The position numbers were made by a program, and so were the translations under genes. 64,000 nucleotides of DNA, taken from Kappaphycus alvarezii (lineage: Eukaryota; Rhodophyta; Florideophyceae; Gigartinales; Solieriaceae). Location of the stretch: positions 434,001 through 498,000 of the forward strand of contig NADL03000028.1 of assembly GCA_002205965.3 (NCBI GenBank). The letters are read 5' to 3'. Shown piece by piece: positions 60,609-64,000 of this stretch; the stretch's first letter is position 1; each line of letters starts with the position of its first letter. Below the pieces are notes generated by a model that saw only the letters and a program-made list of their open reading frames with translations, was not told the DNA's origin and ran no database searches.

Positions 60609-61338
60609 GAAGGTCCACGCACCAGGTGGAGGTTTTAGAAGCGAAGCTTCTTAGGGAGACCAGTCTAGCTGGGCTAGAAAGCTACGAAAGTAGCGGGGCA
60701 GAGCGACCGTAGGTCGCGCTCGAAAAGGACTATGGGGACGCCTTAGTATCCTCCAGGTGGATCCTGGAGTGGGGATTTGAGAAGGAAGGGGAGAAGAGAG
60801 AGCGAGGAGGAGGGAGACGGTCAGTTAGGTTAGGCGATCCTACTCCGGGAAACCTCCGAAAGGGTTAGTAAAATGTGACTACTCCGGTCAGTGTGTCTAC
60901 TACGGACACGAGTAGCGCAGCCTACTCCGGACGCAGGCTAGAGGGTCCTAGCTGTAGTGATCCCGTGCAGCGCCAGGCTTGACGGTCACTCAACTTGGCA
61001 AAAACTAGACAAAAAACGCCGAGACTACTCCGGTCTTCGGTGGTGCTGGTCACAGAATTGGAAAGGGTTCTATTGTTGTGTACTGGTAGGGCTCCTAAGG
61101 TCGTCGGCCTTAAGAAGTAACTGTGTCACTTACTGTGGCAATGTCAGCTAATTAGTCGTACAGTAATTACTAAAACAAAGGGATAATTGAAGGGACAAAT
61201 GTAATTTTCTTGGCTCTATACTTGGCACTGAAACGTGGCAATCACAGGTGGCAGTACAGTTGTGCCCGGGACAGGACTGCCTGTCCGTACTGTAGTAGAT
61301 ACACTATGCGCGCGAAAAGTAAAGGCCAGGTTCCCACA
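60609..61338 (-). repeat. 5' LTR of the Ty3/gypsy element
   Basis: About 730 bp, paired with 51,625-52,352. It contains several short stem-loops (60,637-60,651; 60,681-60,694; 60,703-60,717; 60,751-60,769), also present in the other LTR. No convincing tRNA complement was recognised just inside it. Confidence 0.93.
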
Positions 61339-64000
61339 TCCGCGTGCACCCTGTAGTATGGGTGAAGGGAACTGCAAAGTACAGAATTTGGACCTTCTTT
61401 TTAATCAGACGCCGGAAACCACAGAATTTTTTTGCCAGACTCCGAAAGTCGCATAATTTTTTCTTGTGTAATGTACATTCTTACAAGGCGGGACTAGTCT
61501 GCACCGACGGGGCTCACATAAAAAGGGTTCCAGGAACAATACTTTCAGCGCACTATATTTTAAATTAATTTATTGTTTTCTGCATCTGTCTATCTGTTGT
61601 GCATTTAGGAAGCAGATTTACTGATTAAGGATGATAGTTAGACCGGGTGTGCCGTCGGTAACGCGGGGTAGCCGGTACTTAAGCAGTGTGGTGCTACTGT
61701 ACTTACTATAATATACTACATTCCCTCTTCTCTTTTTAGAAGTTATCACACTAATCCTGGCCAAAAAGAGTTACCGGTTTTACCCGACGACCCTTCTATG
61801 TAGCCCGACGACTTGGCACATGTATCACCGGGACCGTTACCGAATAAACACGACGACCATTCGCGCGGGGTTCTCCTGACGCCCGTTTCTGCGAAAACCT
61901 TTCCTAGCTTTTAATGCCGATGCGTCTCATTGCAAAGATTTCCTATATAAAAGAGTAGTAGTTGGCGTTCCATGAGGTTTTCCAGGTGTCCATTACCTTG
62001 GTGGGTGGGGGCACCAATGTTGGCCGTGGTCACGTCGTTGCTCTACTGGAGCAACAGAAATGGACTCTGTCCACTCTAGCACTGCGTAGTGTGGTAAGAT
62101 CTGTCCGAAAATAGGCTCGCTGAATTATCACGATCCATTCGGGAAGGGTGCCGCTCGATGGACAATGCTTGATCCTCCGGGCCCCAATGGGTTGGGTTAG
62201 GTGCTAGGGGACTACTACTTCGCGGTGTTGACGGCGGTCCCTCCTGCGAGCCTTGGTGGTGTGTGTCTCACTCTTCCTCCAATGAGATACTGACCTGTTT
62301 GACCGCTTCTCTTCCTGTGTTGCCTTCATTGCGGGACACTGACTACGATTACTGCCATCTGGCATGGGAACTCTGGTCGTTGTTATCCAGTCGAGGTGGC
62401 GATATGGAGAGTCCTGGAGCATAAATACGCGCTTGCTCGGAGTAATGAATGTGTTTGTCGTAATGGCCTTGTTTAGTGCGCGGTTTGGCGTTGCTTTTGT
62501 CATTGAATCTGCCGGGTTGGACGTTCCTTGTATGAGGCACACGGAGGCGACTTTGCCTCTTGCGGTGAACTCCTGGCATCGATATCCTATCTCCGGAAAG
62601 CATGGCACGGTGTCGTTGATGAGGTTCGTCCAAAGCATCTCGCTGTCAACATATGCAACAACGGGAACGATTCGCTTGAGAAGGTCGAATACGATCATTG
62701 ACATGTTTTCGAGGCATCGAAATGGGGCGCGATGGCCATGAGCTCTGATTCCTCCGTGGAACGCGGTCGGCAAGGGCTCTGGAGCTATGCCAGTGCACGA
62801 TGTTTATCTTGTCGTTCTTGTCTGTGATGCCGATGATGAACCGATTTGGGAATGCTTGGTCGCGAGGTTTTGGAAAGACGCGTCGGAGTACAGCCGGAGG
62901 TGTATCGTGTCGCGGTCCAGTGAGACGTATCGGATATGGGACAAACGTTACTTCTGGACTGTTGACAGGGTCCTTCTTTTGTTCTTGAGGACCTGAAGCT
63001 GTGCGACTTTTTGGTCCTTGTTCCTTTGGAGTGCGACGCTGGCTTCGAATGCGGAGGAGGGGCTTGTGCCAACGGCGACCCAAGCGAGTTTGCCAGCCTC
63101 GGATCGGAGTTGGGAGATCTGTGCGCTCGTCATCGGGCGAAGCAATTAGTCCTTAGTGGCGCTATCAAAGTGTCTGGGGTTGAGTTTGGAGATGTACGCA
63201 GATTGGGATATTGTAACCACGGAATCGTCTCGATTGATGTCTATTCTTTTGAAGTCCGGCGGGGGTGTTGAGCATCACTGCACAGGAAGCGTTTGGCGAG
63301 CTTGCATTCCTCTTCAAGTTTGGATGTCGGTATTGCGAGGGCCGCGTCATCTGTGCAGAGTGCGATGGCGGCGTGTTCGGTAGGGCTGAAGAGAAGAGAT
63401 GGGTCGTACACGCCTTGCAGATAATCAAGAATGTTTGCGCACATCCATGGGACGATTGTGATGTTCCAGTATCGTCCTGCTTCGACTTCGCCATACATCT
63501 GCACGTTAGATTTCCAAACGAAGCCTTAATTGTCAGGAAACAAAGTGAAGAATTCAGGCGGAGGGCGGTAGTAGATGAGGCGTTTGGTACGGTTGCTTTG
63601 AAGATATGTTTTTGTTACGTCACGGACGATGACGGATATGGAATTATTTTTGGCCTTGAGTTGGGTATCCCATGTCGAACGATGGCCAAGAGGATTCGAA
63701 GTGAACTCAGACCGTTTGTTGTGCGTTGCCGGTCACGGAATGGCGGAGGGCGATAGATGGGCGGCGCTTACGAGACGCGCACGGTATCGGATTGGTGGTG
63801 TCGCAGTTGGAGACCGTTTTATGATTGATGTCCATTTCACGATTGAAGTTCCGATGGGTCCTCCATGGTTGAATGGGGACGGTTGCGACCGGACCGCCGA
63901 TGAGAAATTTGATTTCTTCCTCTTTGGATTTCTTGAATGCGAGCTGTTGGTAGGGAGTTTGGCCAAGGAGCTTATTTTCTCTGTCGATGTCAAGAGAATA
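61339..64000 (-). mobile_element. Ty1/copia LTR retrotransposon, runs off the right edge
   Basis: Reading leftward. RT remains occupy about 63,504-63,165 (YGEVEAGRYWNITIVPWM, YDPSLLFSPTEHAAIALCTD). RNase H lies at 62,773-62,204 (VVAYVDSEMLWTNLIN, then SNPADSMTKATPNRAL, a form I know mainly from fungal copia elements). A pyrimidine run on the plus strand at 61,721-61,737 is the complement of a purine primer tract, and the next bases on the minus strand, TGTAGTATATTATAG from 61,720, look like the start of the 3' LTR. The LTR extends left at most to 61,339, where the gypsy LTR ends. Broken, with several breaks; the 5' half lies outside the window. Confidence 0.85.

Larger units (their letters stand above)
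51625..61338 (-). mobile_element. Ty3/gypsy chromodomain LTR retrotransposon (chromovirus-like)
   Basis: A 9.7-kb element reading leftward with both LTRs present. Domain order from right to left is gag, zinc knuckle, protease, reverse transcriptase, RNase H, integrase, chromodomain, as in chromoviruses. About 1.5 kb lies between the chromodomain and the 3' LTR. The LTRs differ at some thirty-odd positions over about 730 bp by eye (around 5%), which indicates moderate age. The element is broken, with many breaks across the coding region. No matching 5-bp target duplication is visible: the flanks are GAATT on the left and TCCGC on the right. Its sequence is unusually rich in short perfect stem-loops. 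Confidence 0.93.

Overview
The window is a piece of a repeat-rich eukaryotic nuclear genome. A spliceosomal intron (GTACGT...CAG with an ACTAAC-type branch site), LTR and non-LTR retroelements, and eukaryotic DNA transposons (PIF/Harbinger, piggyBac) make a prokaryote untenable. The lineage is not settled. The intron and the Ty1/copia RNase H motifs look fungal, perhaps an early-diverging fungus. The Harbinger and piggyBac proteins resemble, from memory, those of oomycetes, diatoms and other stramenopiles. No rRNA, tRNA gene, CRISPR array or organelle gene was seen.

Bases 1 to about 32,200 are an AT-rich graveyard with no recognisable host gene. It holds a two-gene PIF/Harbinger element (2.8-5.0 kb), a Ty1/copia fossil (11.3-13.2 kb), a second two-gene Harbinger-like element (15.0-17.3 kb), a tRNA-headed SINE (29.8 kb) and a piggyBac transposase relic (30.2-31.6 kb). 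All are heavily decayed. Two orphan reading frames (515-991 and 17426-17977) stand out. A long stretch from 18.0 to 29.8 kb shows nothing I can name.

From about 32.2 kb the sequence becomes GC-richer. There is an LTR-element end (32.2-33.2 kb), a dispersed repeat also present at the window's first base, and three fragments of non-LTR retrotransposons that carry a C-terminal zinc knuckle and a restriction-like endonuclease (35.0-37.6, 38.1-39.1 and 46.25-48.6 kb). Between 39.2 and 46.2 kb lies a small host-like island. It contains a VAT-1-type quinone oxidoreductase gene with one clear intron, several clusters of a (TACAG)n pentanucleotide repeat, and abrupt switches between C-rich and G-rich strands.

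From 48.7 kb to the right edge mobile elements stand side by side. A 2.9-kb DNA transposon has exact 29-bp inverted repeats and two divergently placed genes. Sixteen bases beyond it begins a 9.7-kb Ty3/gypsy chromodomain element with 0.73-kb LTRs, reading leftward. A Ty1/copia element, also reading leftward, follows and runs off the window.

The most unusual signal is in the Ty3/gypsy element. Its LTRs, coding domains and 3' untranslated part carry many short perfect stem-loops (stems 5-14 bp, loops 1-6 nt), well above chance, and I do not see this density in its neighbours.
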